Source of the DNA: Jaltomata sinuosa
Taxonomy: Eukaryota > Streptophyta > Magnoliopsida > Solanales > Solanaceae
Assembly (NCBI GenBank): GCA_003996215.1
Contig: QJPP01002936.1
Span: 62,001 to 126,000 of the forward strand
Direction: 5' to 3'
Length of the DNA stretch: 64,000 nt
Positions 22,827-33,727 of the stretch are shown here, piece after piece. A model generated the notes under the pieces. The model searched no databases and had not been told where the DNA came from. It saw only the letters and a list, made by a program, of their open reading frames with translations. Every line of letters begins with the position of its first letter. Positions within the stretch are counted from its first letter, which is position 1. A program made the position numbers and the translations under genes.

Positions 22827-23407
22827 TGATAACGGGAATTAAACAAACAAATAAGATGGAAGAAAAGATATGAGAATGAATAACTAGGAATTGAAATTAT
22901 GGGCAACAAGGGGCTAAAACCCTCACCTCCCAATTGATTCCAACAACTAGAAACTAATTTAACTCAACTAATCAAGGAAAACCAAATGAAATCCACAAGT
23001 GGGAGACCTTCGATTAATTTAGCAAAGAAGTTAAACTAACAATCAAGAGAGTCACCCTAATCACTCACTAATTCCTTAAGGGAATTAAACTAATCACTAA
23101 GATATCAACTACAAATTTAGAGTATCAATATTCAACATCCAAAACTCCCTTCAAAAATGAAGAAAATCTACTACTTATACTAAGGAAATAAGAAGACATT
23201 GACTTTTTATAATATTACCCTTAATGATGCAAGGGCCTTGTTTGGGTTGTCTTCTTTGTGGATTCTTGAATTTAAAGCCTAGCCACTTGCACAAATGACC
23301 TCTTTTCTTCATCCACATCACTCCCACGGACTCATAAGCTTCCTTTTGCACGAACATTGTATGTGTCATCTATATCATCCATGCTCGTGTCAACCATGCT
23401 AGTATCA
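22827..23407 (-). repeat. 5' LTR of TR
   Basis: 581 bp, nearly identical to 17926-18514, and flanked on the right by the GGTTG target duplication. Confidence 0.85.
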
Positions 23408-24078
23408 GGTTGGTGGGGCTAAGACCGTGAATGTTGTGAGTACACTAGAAATCAAGGCCAGTGATGATGAGATTATGACCAACGTGGATGGTAAAGTTTT
23501 CTATGTAACGGTGGGTTCTCATCCGGGTATTATCGCTTGAGGGATGAGAATCAAGGTTGGAACAAGGACAAGGAATGAGATAGGAATTAGAGAGATCGTG
23601 ACAAAGATGGTGATAAATTTAATCACCAGAGCTCCAACCCATATGTACCTCCAAACAAATCAGATTCCTTATACCAACCCACTACAAGCAATCCCGGTCA
23701 CTCTAAGATTGAAGACATATTGTCCTTAGTGTTGAAGAAAGTAGACTCAACAAATACCGGGGTTGGTGAGCTTAAAATTGAAGTTTCATCTCTTTATCAA
23801 ACCGTGAGCTCTCATTCAGCCTCAATCAAGAATCTTGAGGCCTAAATGAATCATTTATCCACTCAAATGAACCTAAAGATAAAAGGGATACTTCCTAGTG
23901 ACACCACGGTCAATCCTAAAAATGATGCTCATGTCATGGCCATTGTTACTAGGAGTGGAAGAACAAGTGGTGTAGTGAGAGAGCCGGTTGTAGAGCCGGT
24001 AGTTGTAGCAAAGAAACCTATTGTTAAAGCCATTGAGAAGTCATATGACAAAGAATATGTGGAACTGGAGTTGGGGTG
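23408..24078 (+). pseudogene. gag of element P, second part (coiled coil and linker)
   Basis: Starts with the duplicated GGTTG and reads GGAKTVNVVSTLEIKASDDE, then a stop and frameshift near 23540. A coiled-coil segment follows: ILSLVLKKVDSTNTGVGELK, IEVSSLYQTVSSHSASIKN, with one stop at 23846 before MNHLSTQMNLKIKGILPSD. The coiled coil aligns closely with 9041-8772 of M. No zinc knuckle is visible in this gag. Confidence 0.65.
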
Positions 24079-25186
24079 AAGCTTGGTGCACCCAATGTTT
24101 CATTGAATATTGATGTTGATGATGAGAGGGAGGAGGATGAATCTCCTCCCCAAGTTGCTATTGATGTTGAGGAGGACCCTCCCATTGTGCAAAGTGTGCC
24201 AACCATACTACCTAATGGGCCTCCTCCATACCGTCAAAGGCTAAATAAGAAGAAGGAGGAACACAAATTTAACAAATTTGTTGACATGTTCAGCAAGCTT
24301 TCAATAAATATTCCTTTAGTTGAAGCCTTAATACAAACGCAGGGGTATGCCAAATTTAAGAAAGAGTTGCTCAAGAAGAAGAAGATTGTTGATGTGGGCA
24401 CCATTGAGATTTCACATAGCTGTAGCACAGTGATGACGAGTAATATCACTACAAAATGGGATGATCCGGGTACATTCACCATACCTTGTACTATTGGGTT
24501 ATTTGTGTTCCGTAAAGCCTTGTGTAATTTAGGGATGAGCATCAACTTGATGCCCCTAGCGATCTTTAAGAAGTTGGGATTAGGCAAGCCCAAACCTACA
24601 TCCATGCTTGTAGTCATGGATGACCGGTCCATTAAATGCCTGGTGGGGATCCTCTTTGATGTATTAGTGAAGGTCGACAAGTTCATTCTCCCTGCAGACT
24701 TTGTGATCTTGGATTGTGAAGTAGATCTTGAGGACCATCATCTTGGGGCGACCATTATTAACCATGGGGAGAGCACTTGTAGATGTTGAACTCAGTGAAC
24801 TCAAATTTTGGGTTGGAAGTGAGGTAGTGACATTCAACGTGTGGAAACCCATAAAGCCTCCGGATGAATTGAGGGTAATCTCGATGATTGATGTTGTGGG
24901 CAAGCTTGATCATGTCCTTGAGGAGCGTGAAATGGGCCATATGCCCAAGATTGAAGAATTTCCAAGTCAGCAACATGTTGATGTTTTAAAGACGTTGAAG
25001 GAGTATTTCCCCTTTTTGGGATGGGCCACGCCAAGTGGATTGGCATGCTATCTGACAACGACTAAGGTTGAGGTACTATTATCGGAGCCACGATGTAAAT
25101 TCAAGCGCTTCTTAGGAGGCAACCCAAGTGTTTTTACTTTATTTTTAGTTATCTTTTGTTGTTTTTTGTTTGTTTTAGGAATGTAA
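24076..25186 (+). pseudogene. Protease region of element P
   Basis: An acidic linker (NIDVDDEREEDESPPQVAID) leads to FVDMFSKLSINIPLVEAL, a block conserved upstream of plant gypsy proteases. The protease itself follows with RKALCNLGMSINLMPLAIF. The active-site D of D-L-G-A-S is N-L-G-M-S here, which should abolish catalysis. A frameshift near 24730-24780 separates VDLEDHH from IILGRPLLTMGRALVDVE. The frame ends with a hydrophobic run (FTLFLVIFCCFLFVLGM) that overlaps the T-rich acceptor-like site and is probably not meaningful protein. Unlike autonomous elements, no reverse transcriptase follows. Confidence 0.65.
25140..25178 (+). promoter_or_regulatory. Possible 3' splice acceptor upstream of P's second ORF
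   Basis: A T-rich tract ends TTTGTTTGTTTTAG at 25178 followed by GAATG. It is the counterpart of the M site at 5249. Splicing is inference. Confidence 0.3.
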
Positions 25187-26918
25187 GGAGCAGAGGAATG
25201 AACAAGTGGAAAAGCAGCGCAAAAAGGAGACGTGTGTAGGACCATGCAATTTGCACAACCCATTGTGCACGTCACATGGCCCAACACAGGTCAAAATAAG
25301 AGCCTAGGAGAAAAATGCTAAAATTAGAGGTGATGTGCACTGGGTTGTGTGGTCTACATGATCCTATGTACGCATCGCATGGCCATTGCATGATGAAAAA
25401 GAAAGCTTGCCAAGTTCGGGGCATGGAGAGGTAAGGTGTGAAATGACATGCGATCCTCACAAGGGCTTGTGTTAACCACACATCATGGCACACCAAGGTA
25501 AATTTCAAATTTTAATTTACCTAACCCATTGACCGACTCAACTCGGAGACCGACCCGGCCAAATTTTCTTCTTCTTTTCCCTTTTTATTCTGCCACCCTC
25601 TTCTTTCTCTCCATATTCTCTCCTACAACTTCTCAAATTCTCTCCCAAAACCTCCCACAAATCCCTTAAACTTCCCAAACTTTTCTACTCATCACCCAAT
25701 CTCCACCACCACTCCACCTAGTGTCGCCGTCATTATTTCTCCGAGCAAAGTTATTGGGTCACCATTGTTGCACTCCAAAAGATTTAATTTTTGCTTCTAC
25801 TCCTTAAATATTCACTTGTGGTAAGTTTTTCGATGTTAAATACATATTTTTATGTTAATTGAGAACTCATATTGTAAAGCATGCTTGTTAAAATTGCCAT
25901 GTTAATATTGGGTGAGATCCAAAAAATTTGGGTCCCCAATTTTGAATTGTGTTATGAATTTTGCTTAGGATCAACTTGGTAGAACTTGATATTGTGATAA
26001 TGCATGTTGATTGTAGTAGATTTTAGCCTTGAAAATTTGTGTTTAGGGTGAAGTTTGAGTAACCCACTTGTGATTGATGCATGATTTGGCCCTATGATAG
26101 ATTGGGTGACGTCATTCTTAAGGGCAAATCATCATTTTTCCTAAGTTTTGGTTGAAAATTGTTGTGAGGGGCTGAAATTTGCTTCTGTTGTGTGCCCATG
26201 TTGTTTATTGAAAATTCTGTTGGGTATATGATCTTGTGCGGGGAGGTTGAAATTATTGATTAATTGTTGGTGCCTAACTGTTACAATTGAAGGCTTGATG
26301 TTCCCAATGATAGATGGGGTAACGTCCTTCTTAAGGGAAATCGTTGAGTTCTTCTTTTGTTTTGATTGGTGATAATAAAATTCGGGGAAGTCTGAGTACC
26401 CAGATTAATTTATGGTCATGTTATATTTGCCCTAATGTTTAAATTATTGGTTTGATACTTGGTGCCAAGTGCTTTATGCAAATCTTGCTCCATGAATCAC
26501 ATGTGTAATTCACAAGAACACAAGAAACCAAAAATTCCAATTGTGTTCTTGTGTGTTTTGCATGTGATACATGGATCTTGATGTGAGAAAAGCACAAGGC
26601 ACGCATTTACTGAAAAATTGGTTCCAGCTCACTATTTTGAGGTATGATGTAGGGTGCGATGCACACTCTGGTTCATGCAAACTGCACCAGCAATCGCACA
26701 TCAGAGGAAAATTTGTTGAAGGATCTGCTAGCTCATGCGACATCATGTGCGACGCACACAATGGCTTGTGCGTTTCGCACATGGTCCGCATGAGCTGTCA
26801 ATTACCTTTTCATTTTTCTACTCCTTTGCATTCTGATCTTTTAAGTTGTTAACTTCTTTTATAGTCTATTGTGATACATAGATAGTTGTACCTACCTTTA
26901 ACGACTATTTACTGGAAT
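25187..26918 (+). other. Non-coding spacer of element P between protease and second ORF
   Basis: No supported coding frame. Word clusters stand at both ends (25225-25500 and 26490-26800). Between them lies AT-rich DNA with a repeated phrase: a run reading GATAGATKGGGTRACGTC then CTTCTTAAGGG appears near 26096 and 26308, so part of the spacer is internally duplicated. Confidence 0.6.
26490..26800. repeat. Word cluster: GTGCGATGCACAC / TGTGCGACGCACAC / TTTCGCACATGG
   Basis: Includes GTGCGATGCACACTCTGG, ATGTGCGACGCACACAATGG and TGTGCGTTTCGCACATGG, near-palindromic words of the same vocabulary as P's LTR cluster (GTGCGACGCGCAC). Confidence 0.6.
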
Positions 26919-28330
26919 ATGTCTTCCACCAGGCAGCACCAAAAGAGGTGTAGTTCAAATCGAGCTTCAACATCCAAAAATGTGAACTTGCCTATACAGG
27001 ATGAGGGTCCTACTGAGTCTGAAATATGATTTGGTCTCGATAGGATGGAGGTATACTATGTGAGGTTTAGGGAGAAGAGATCGATTGTTGAAGAGAAAGG
27101 GATGAATGTGAAAGCATTTGAAGATAACCTCCCAAACATACCCAAACACTTCCGTGAAAGAGCCTGGGACCATTTTGCCAAGACTCCTAGGCCATATGTC
27201 CCAGAGTTGGTGCAGGAATTTTATGCCTCCTACCGAGCTAGGAAGGACATTTTAAAGCATAAGGGTTCGATTAGAAAGATATCATGCCTTGATTCTATTT
27301 GGGTGAGGGGAAAGGGAATAGCTGTCACACCGGTGGCCATCCACTTTGCTATGTGGTATGATGAGCCAATCCAAGAGTCACAGTACATGGAATGTTTAGC
27401 TATAAAAGAAGACCAATATGAGTGGGTTGTGAGCACTATTGCCGAGGGAACTCCTTTTTTGGCCATTTCAAAAGGACCTATTCATGGCTCTGATCTCATG
27501 TTTGAAGCTCGGGTGTGGTTAGATTTTTTATGTACATGGCTCATTCCAATCGGGCACAAAACATAGGTGACTATAGAGGTGTCTATTTTGATCGCTTATA
27601 TCACGACCAGTCTTTGGTTGCATGAGAGGGAGATAATCGTCACGCAAATCAAGCAGAGAGCGAGACAAGAGAGCACCTCCAAGGGCTTTCCCTTCTCTCA
27701 TTAGCTTTTTATGTTTCCAAGCACACTGCCCGCAGATTCACTCTTTGGATAAAATCAACCAAGCCACCAGAATGATCCAACTGGACACTAGGTGAGACAC
27801 AGACGCCCCACATGTTAATAAAAAGCAACTTATTCATAGTGCCATCTCAAGCAATGCCAATTATAAAGTTGTTACTCATGATCATTTGGGCACTTCCTCC
27901 CCCTCTCAAGAAGAATCAAACACCATACCCTTGAATTTCAAGGCCATCCCATCTTCTTGCTCAAGCTCAATCAACTTACTCACAAAAATGAGGAATGCCT
28001 AGAAAGGATGGCTAAGGATATTCCACACATGATTCAAGCTGCCATAAAATCGGCTTTGAAGCCAATAGTGTCAAGTGTGAAAATGTTTTGTGCTAAAATG
28101 GATACCATGGAAATGGAGGTTGATGAGCTTAGGCAAGTAGTACTGCATGTTGAGCCAAAGATTCCAAATTAGGATATTAATCTATTGGCCCCGAACTCCA
28201 CATCCTCTCCAAGGGTTGATAGCTCTCCCGATGATTGGTGCATGGGTTGGGACCCAAATGAGGAAGACAATGCCCCCAAAATCCAAGAAGTGTGTGTTTA
28301 ACCATCCATCAGCAATATCCAGATCCTCCT
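26919..28330 (+). pseudogene. Plant-transposon domain protein (PF20167-like) of element P, with coiled-coil tail
   Basis: ATG at 26919 begins a Ser/Thr/Arg-rich leader (MSSTRQHQKRCSSN). An in-frame TGA at 27027 interrupts it. The domain follows as MEVYYVRFREKRSIVEEKG, FRERAWDHFAKTPRPYVP, VQEFYASYRARKDIL, VRGKGIAVTPVAIHFAM and DLMFEARVWLDFLC, ending at a TAG at 27564. The same phase continues VTIEVSILIAYI. After a frameshift, 27957-28172 encodes a probable coiled coil (LTHKNEECLERMAKDIPHM, MEMEVDELRQVV) equivalent to that of M. A short acidic Pro-rich end follows. The role of the domain is not established. Position after a spacer recalls the env-like ORFs of Athila elements, but I see no signal peptide or membrane helix. 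Confidence 0.65.
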
Positions 28331-30600
28331 GATTCACCCGTGCCTGAATGGAGGCATCTAACTAGGCCAAGTTAGCTACCACCGTCTCTCTCTTATCATG
28401 AGTTGATGACCGCCGAGGATAGATGGTTCGTAGAAGACCCTCTTGGTCCCCTTAAGATTCATGGGACCCTGACATACCCCTGTTGGTAGGTTTTCAAATT
28501 GACCCAGTGCATGCCTACATCTCACCACCAATATCACCACCACTGCAACCTCAGAGGCCACCTCAGCGATTCTACTTAAGAAGGCGTCATCGCCATCATT
28601 AGTATAATCAGGGAGTTTTTGTACTTATTCTTATTTGTATAACTTTTTTTGCATTGAGGGCCATGCATACTTTAAGTTTGGGGGTGCCTATAGATATTTG
28701 TGGTATGAAGCATGATTGTGATGATATTGCCCTTGCCGGGCCTTTTTATTATGTTTTTGAGCTTAATTGTGCCCTCGTCGGGCTTGATTTTTTTATTCTT
28801 GGTTGTGTGCTGGGTTAGTCTTATATGATTCCATTATCTTGCTACTCGTGCCTTGCAAATGCACTAAGGGCTTGTTATTCAAATGATTCATGAACGCGCA
28901 ATTTGGCTATCGCCTTGTTAATAGTAGTGTAGCAATAAACTCCGAGGGTTTTCTTAATACCACGGTTCTTTTCCAAGGAGCAAAAATATTTTTTTTCTTT
29001 TTGTTTTTCTTTTCTTTGTTTTTTGTGTCGAACTGAGTTGGTGTTTCCCTATGATAGATTGAGAGGTGACTTTCTTAAGGGAAAATGGTAAGTTTTAGTT
29101 TAATTTGAGTTCATAGTGTGCTTGTCTCAAAATGGACCCACCGAAAAAAATTCTTTGCAAGACGTTTTTGAAAAAGAAAGGAAAGAGGAAAAATGAAATT
29201 TTAAGGAAAGCATTCTCCTGTCATGATTTTCACCCTCTCTCTTTTGCTTGATCGACTCCCAAACGAGTGTGTAATGAACTCAGAATAGCTTGTCAAAAGT
29301 CATTTATCCTAATTGATCTTGAGACTAATGAAAGAAGTCTTGTGGTATGATGCCTTATGTGGTAAGGCTTTAACTTGATTCTTGTGCATGTGTGTTGTCT
29401 AGAACATGCCCTGAATGTGATTCAAGGTAAAATTTAGGTGTGATCAAGCTTGGAAAATGATCTTAGGCCCTTTTTGATAGTCACTTCACCCAAATGCCTT
29501 CCCTCAACATGGATCCTAGTGAACCCCTTTGAGCTTGTGACCTTATCTTGGCACCTTCTTTAACTCCTTGACATTTTTGGAACCTCTATTTTGGCACCCG
29601 TCCTTCCTAATTGCTTGAAAATAAAAAGTAGGCTAATATACTAAGTTTGGGGGGAAATGAAAAGACAACATAGGTAAATGCCTAAGTTTGGGGGTGTATG
29701 CTATCAATGAGGAGAAGAAAAAGGAATGCACTCCAAGTGCAAGGTAGCACCCTAAGTTTGAATTGAAAATAGCTCTGAAAAGTTCAATCCAATGAGCAAA
29801 ATGAAAATAAATAATGGGTGCTACCAAATGAAGGCGATACAAGGAGTTTTGAATGATCATAATTAAAAAAGGAGACGCTTGGGTTGTGAGAGGGAGAAAT
29901 AAGGTGAAGTCAAAAATTCAAAAATATGAGTGGTGTTCAAAGTAATGAGAAAGAGCATTAGGGAGGTGTAGTCACTCGAGCCAAATGAAATTCTCACCTT
30001 ACCCCTAGCCAACATCATAACCCACAAGTCCTTAGTGATTTAGAGCTTGATCACCCTAAATTAGTGGTGATTTACATGAAGGGAAAGCCTATGGTTCGAC
30101 ATGTGTGCACTCGAACTTCCTTGAGAGAGTGAGAGTCTTCTTGGTTCTATTATAATCCCTTTGATTTTGTGAATTGCATGATTGTGAGTGCGATTCTCTC
30201 TTGTGGTGAGTGGCATCATGCACTCGAATTGAAACATGAAGTCTCTATTTCAATTGAGAGGAATGAATGAGATAAGTTGTGTGGACACTCTCGAGGGAAA
30301 CCTTGATGGTCGATGCCAATGATTTGAGAAGCTTAATATCTTGTTTTGAATGACAATTCCCTTGATTTTTAAATGATAAATGAAGCCCTTTTGAATTTTT
30401 TTTGAAATGATCAATTGCCTTGATAATGTGGTAGTTCAAATTGAGATGAGCATAATAGTTGAGTCTTTTGTTTGAGTCTTTTTGTTTATTATTTTCTTAG
30501 TTTTTAGAGTAGAGTAGTCTTTGGTGTCTTGATTGAGTTTTAAAGCATAATTCATTCCTTACCTTGTGAGTATCTTGCTTGAGGACAAGCAATAGTTCAT
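28331..30600 (+). other. Long 3' non-coding region of element P with repeated polypurine-like motifs
   Basis: No supported frame. AAGTTTGGGGG-type motifs occur near 28674, 29643 and 29685, a weaker AAGTTTGAATTG near 29753, and the real tract at 30601. Other short internal repeats include CTTGCCGGGC / CTCGTCGGGC near 28730-28780. Confidence 0.65.
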
Positions 30601-30611
30601 GTTTGGGGGTT
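30567..30611 (+). other. Conserved CTTGAGGACAAG motif and polypurine tract of P
   Basis: CTTGCTTGAGGACAAGCAAT contains 7-bp inverted arms (TTGCTTG / CAAGCAA) and precedes TGTTTGGGGGTT, which ends at the LTR. The pair recurs in L3 (- strand, 34707-34745) and is, from memory, common upstream of 3' LTRs in many plant elements. Confidence 0.75.
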
Positions 30612-30613
30612 TG

Positions 30614-30638
30614 ATGAGTCGGTAGTCTACCGACTCAT
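30614..30638 (+). repeat. LTR-tip hairpin of P (12-bp perfect arms, 1-base centre)
   Basis: ATGAGTCGGTAG and CTACCGACTCAT are perfect inverted arms immediately after the LTR's TG. Confidence 0.8.
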
Positions 30639-30814
30639 TTAGCATTTATTTATGAATTATTGCTATGTTTTAATAAGATTTAGAGGTTCTTATGGACTTT
30701 ATTGACATGAATGCAGGTACTTTTGTCCGAAGATGGAAAACAAGGAAGCATACCCAAAAGAGCTGAAAAAGAGTTGAAGTGTGAAGGATTGAACAAGATG
30801 GACATTCTGCTGAG

Positions 30815-31070
30815 AGGTGCGGACCTCGTGCGACACACATAACACGAGATGTGGTCTGCACCTCCCACCGTACAAGGCTCATGCATTGGATGAAGACTCT
30901 TTCAAGGGGTGCGGTCACTGTACGACGCGTACACTGCCTGGTGCGAACTGCACCCCACTTTGCATGAATCTCCCAAATCGGCTCAAGTCACCGGACCAAT
31001 AAAGACTGTTGTGCGATGCGCACTTCATGAAGTGCGAACCGCACATCGCGTCACACTGCCCTAGAAGGGA
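30815..31070. repeat. Word cluster in P 3' LTR: GTGCGATGCGCAC / GAAGTGCGAACCGCAC
   Basis: Includes GTGCGACACACATAACACG, GTACGACGCGTACACTGCC, GGTGCGAACTGCACCCC and TGTGCGATGCGCACTTCATG. The last is followed by AAGTGCGAACCGCACATCGC, forming inverted pairs. It lies 203-458 bp from the LTR start. Confidence 0.65.
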
Positions 31071-32100
31071 ATTTTTGTCCATTTTTGTATGACATTTTGG
31101 GAATGTTTCTAAACCCAATTCAGGCACTATTTTAGATAGTTCTGAATAGTTTTTGAATAGTTTTGAACTTTTGAAGCAAGTTTCTCTCTCAAGACAAGAA
31201 AGAGGGTTTCAATCCATTCTCTCAATCTTCAACTTTGGGCTTGTAAATTTGAGCTTGGATATTGGATTCTTGCTACAATTAATGAAAAGGAATTTGAATT
31301 TCCCTATGGGTATACTTTCTTCTCCCTTTAGCATGAGTGGCTAAGTTTTCTTCTAGGTATGTGTAGATGTTGGGTACTTGATAAAAGGGTATGGTTCTTG
31401 CTTATTTGTGTTTATAATTGCTAATATGATATGTGTCTAGTGATCTCACCATGTTTTAACTCTAAAATTGATGGTTGCAAATAATCACCTTACTTGGTTG
31501 TATCCATGCTTGATAAAGAAGTTTATAATTTTGGATGTGAAATTACTAGTGGGTACTAGGGATTTCACCTAGATTGAGGCAAGAAATAGCTCAAATCGAT
31601 GGAAACACTCATTTAAGGGTCTAAGCTAGCAACAGTGTGACCTCCCCAAGCATATATTGGTTGGTTATTTGCCTAAACAATGGTGTTTGAGTAAAAACCA
31701 TTGGATATATGTTTGTTTGATCCAGAGATTAATAAGCATGCCTAAAACCAATGCTACCTATATCAATTAGTAGGAATTTATGCAATTGAGCACTTACCTT
31801 GACCTGTATTCAAGACCCATTAGAAGCACATACCTAGTCGCCCTCTCTCTATTGTTTACACCTTGCACTTTTACTTATTGTTTTGTTTGGAATGCGAATT
31901 GTGATAGGTTCCCAATTCCCCCCTTTTTACATCACTGTTGTTAGGCAAGCTACTCTCATGTGAGGTCTGTTTATAATCACCTTGGATAAGCTCTAAATTC
32001 CCTGTGGGATCGTCCTCGACACCTGTCGGGTACTATAAATGTGTTTTGCTCTAACGATTGTCGATACCTCCTTCTAGGAGAGTACATTTGAGCGTTATCA

Positions 32101-32528
32101 TCCCCCTAACCCAAAGTCAACATTTCAGAGCTAACAGTGCTGTCAGAGGCCATTTTCTCTGAATGTTGACCAAAGTAAAACTTTCAAGTCCAACAGGCTA
32201 GAAAACACAGAAACTCATACAAAACTAAACTGAAAGCTCCCAAACCCTGACCAGGGGTCCACCTAGACTAAAATCCATGTCCAAGGCTAACAAAACTATC
32301 AAAATCCAATTTTGAGCACGGTTACCAAGAATGTTGACCAAAGTCAATAAATTCCTAAGTTTAAGCTCTAAAATAGGGAAACAGTCAAATAGCCATAATG
32401 ACCAAACGAATGGCCAGGGCACCGAACTACTGGTCTCAGCAAGCCATAAATAACTTGGGGTCGCTATAGGCAATCTCTAATAGTACAAGGAAAGTGTAAG
32501 CACAGAAATAACTGAAAGGGTCATTACA
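32101..32528 (-). repeat. S1 LTR, right part
   Basis: Homologous to 63095-63516 (CATTTCAGAGCTAACAG, TGTTGACCAAAGT, CTCTAAAATAGGGAAACAG, AGCAAGCCATAAAT). It ends GGGTCATTACA at 32528. The first five bases are P's target duplication. Confidence 0.75.
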
Positions 32529-32533
32529 TTATT

Positions 32534-32913
32534 GTACCTAAACTCAGCCAATGGCAAGAATTTGTCCTAATGACCACCAAAGTCTATCACACACGTGTGA
32601 AACATATATTCCAAGACTTGAATCATCCACTCAGATTGCCCATTGGTCTGAGGGTGAAATATTGTACTAAGGTCCAACCTAGTATCCAACTTAGCCTGCA
32701 ATATCTCCAGAAGTTAGAAGTAAACTGCGTACCTCTGTCTGAAATAATAGAGACTAGAACTCCATGCAATTGAACAATCTCACAGATGTAAAACTTGGCT
32801 AACTTCTCTGCATTATAAGTCACCTGAATTAGGATGAAGTGTGCAGACTTAGTCAACCTATCAACAATCACTCATATCGAATCAAACTTTCCAAGGTCCT
32901 TGGAAGACCAACC
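32534..32913 (-). pseudogene. Integrase catalytic core fragment of element A
   Basis: The - strand encodes LGKFDSI, a stop, then VIVDRLTKSAHFILIQ, VTYNAEKLAKFYICEIVQLH and VSIISDRGTQFTSNFW, the second catalytic Asp being present in ISDRG. After FW the frame changes: TLVQYFTLRPMGNLSG stands where FHPQTDGQSE is expected, and AEFRYNN ends at the S1 junction. The upstream limit (32913) is where B's LTR begins. The zinc-binding domain and the first catalytic Asp are not present. Confidence 0.7.
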
Positions 32914-33727
32914 TGATAAGATCTCAATTAGGGAGACTAATCAAAATCCAAATGCAAAATTAAAATAAATAAAAGATATGTGAATTAAAGATAATTAATC
33001 AAGTTTATGGGAAACAAAGGACTTTATACCTTCACCTCACAATTGAACCTAATTAACTTACAATAATCCAACTCAATCAAACAAAAGAGAAACCAAATGA
33101 ATCCATAATTGGATGACTCTATATGATTAATAAAGCAAAAGAAGTTAACAACCAATCAAAGGAATCCACCCTTAGTCATGCAACTGCCTATTAGGAATCC
33201 ACCCAATAGATTTCTACACTAGAATAACTAATTGGGAAATCCACCCAATAACTACAAGCTTGATTAGCAACTACAAGCTTTCAAAGCATATCATCAATTT
33301 ATCAAATCTGAGGAATGGAAATGAATAAGGCTTCTATTTATATTGTTTTCCTTGTAAAATTAAAGGCCTAAAAGTGACCTTGGAAGACTGTAAACTCAGC
33401 CCATAACGGGTCTGGTGTGGACTGAGGTACCAAACGCACCAGGGGAAGTGCTGGTCGCACATTGGTCATACATAAGGTGCAAAGTTTATGTGCTGGTCGC
33501 ACCAGGGAAAGTGCCCTTCGCACCTTGGGTCACACATCTAAGCAGAATTACTGGCAGCCTCTTCTTCATCCCACACGATCATCCACAAGTGGTAGATCCT
33601 TGATTTCCACTCCTCAATGGTCTACAAAGCCTATTTCTTCATGAATAGAGCTTGTAAGGCCTGGAGTTCTTTAGCTTGGCTCCGAGTGAATGGCCTTGTA
33701 GGGGTTGTGCTGGGCAATATTTTATCA
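32914..33727 (-). repeat. 3' LTR of element B
   Basis: About 814 bp, TGATAAAATATTGCC...GATCTTATCA on the - strand. Repeated GGAATCCACCCAATA phrases (33190-33255) and a word cluster of GGTGCGAA / CTGGTCGCACCAGGG at 33405-33540. Confidence 0.55.

Larger units (their letters stand above)
17926..23407 (-). mobile_element. Complete non-autonomous LTR element TR
   Basis: LTRs 17926-18514 and 22827-23407 run TGATACTAGC...CGTTATCA on the - strand. The target duplication GGTTG is perfect (17921-17925 and 23408-23412). The primer site TGGTATCAGAGC (22824-22813) matches initiator tRNA-Met. The internal region encodes, in one phase, a gag-like protein with a CCHC knuckle, a protease, and a long tail without reverse transcriptase. 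Only two in-frame stops (20583 and 19305) interrupt about 1070 codons. The LTRs differ at about 14 positions plus two indels by my hand alignment, about 2.4%, so it is the youngest insertion in the nest. The very end of the internal region keeps a relic of an autonomous element's pol tail (DSRTNYFQEGE). Confidence 0.85.
15501..32100 (+). mobile_element. Complete Athila-like non-autonomous LTR element P
   Basis: LTRs are at 15501-16979 and 30612-32100, both TGATGAG...TTATCA. The target duplication TCCCC is perfect (15496-15500 and 32101-32105). Order: tRNA-Asp-type primer site, gag (split by TR), protease, non-coding spacer, plant-transposon domain ORF, long 3' non-coding region, polypurine tract. 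Length without TR is about 11.1 kb. No reverse transcriptase, RNase H or integrase is seen, so it would need enzymes from a partner. The two LTRs differ visibly throughout, roughly one site in ten in the stretches I compared by eye. This makes it clearly older than TR. Confidence 0.85.
30612..32100 (+). repeat. 3' LTR of element P
   Basis: 1489 bp, TGATGAGTCGG...GCGTTATCA, flanked by TCCCC. The hairpin tip is intact (30614-30638) and the word cluster at 30815-31070 keeps more CG pairs than its 5' partner. Confidence 0.85.
12530..32528 (-). mobile_element. Giant solo LTR S1, interrupted by element P
   Basis: S1 consists of 12530-15500 plus 32106-32528, about 3.4 kb after removal of P. Its ends are TATCATGAACC (decayed TGTCATGACCC) and GGGTCATTACA, an imperfect terminal inverted repeat. 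The flanks TTACT (12525-12529) and TTATT (32529-32533) are a target duplication differing by one transition. No internal region or primer site is present, so it is a solo LTR. A second copy of the same LTR lies at 61048-63516, which shows that the sequence on either side of P belongs together. Confidence 0.75.

Noticed and set aside
25110..25186. Membrane segment at the end of P's protease frame
   Set aside because: The hydrophobic run is the translation of a T-rich tract that is conserved as an acceptor-like DNA motif, not as protein, in M.
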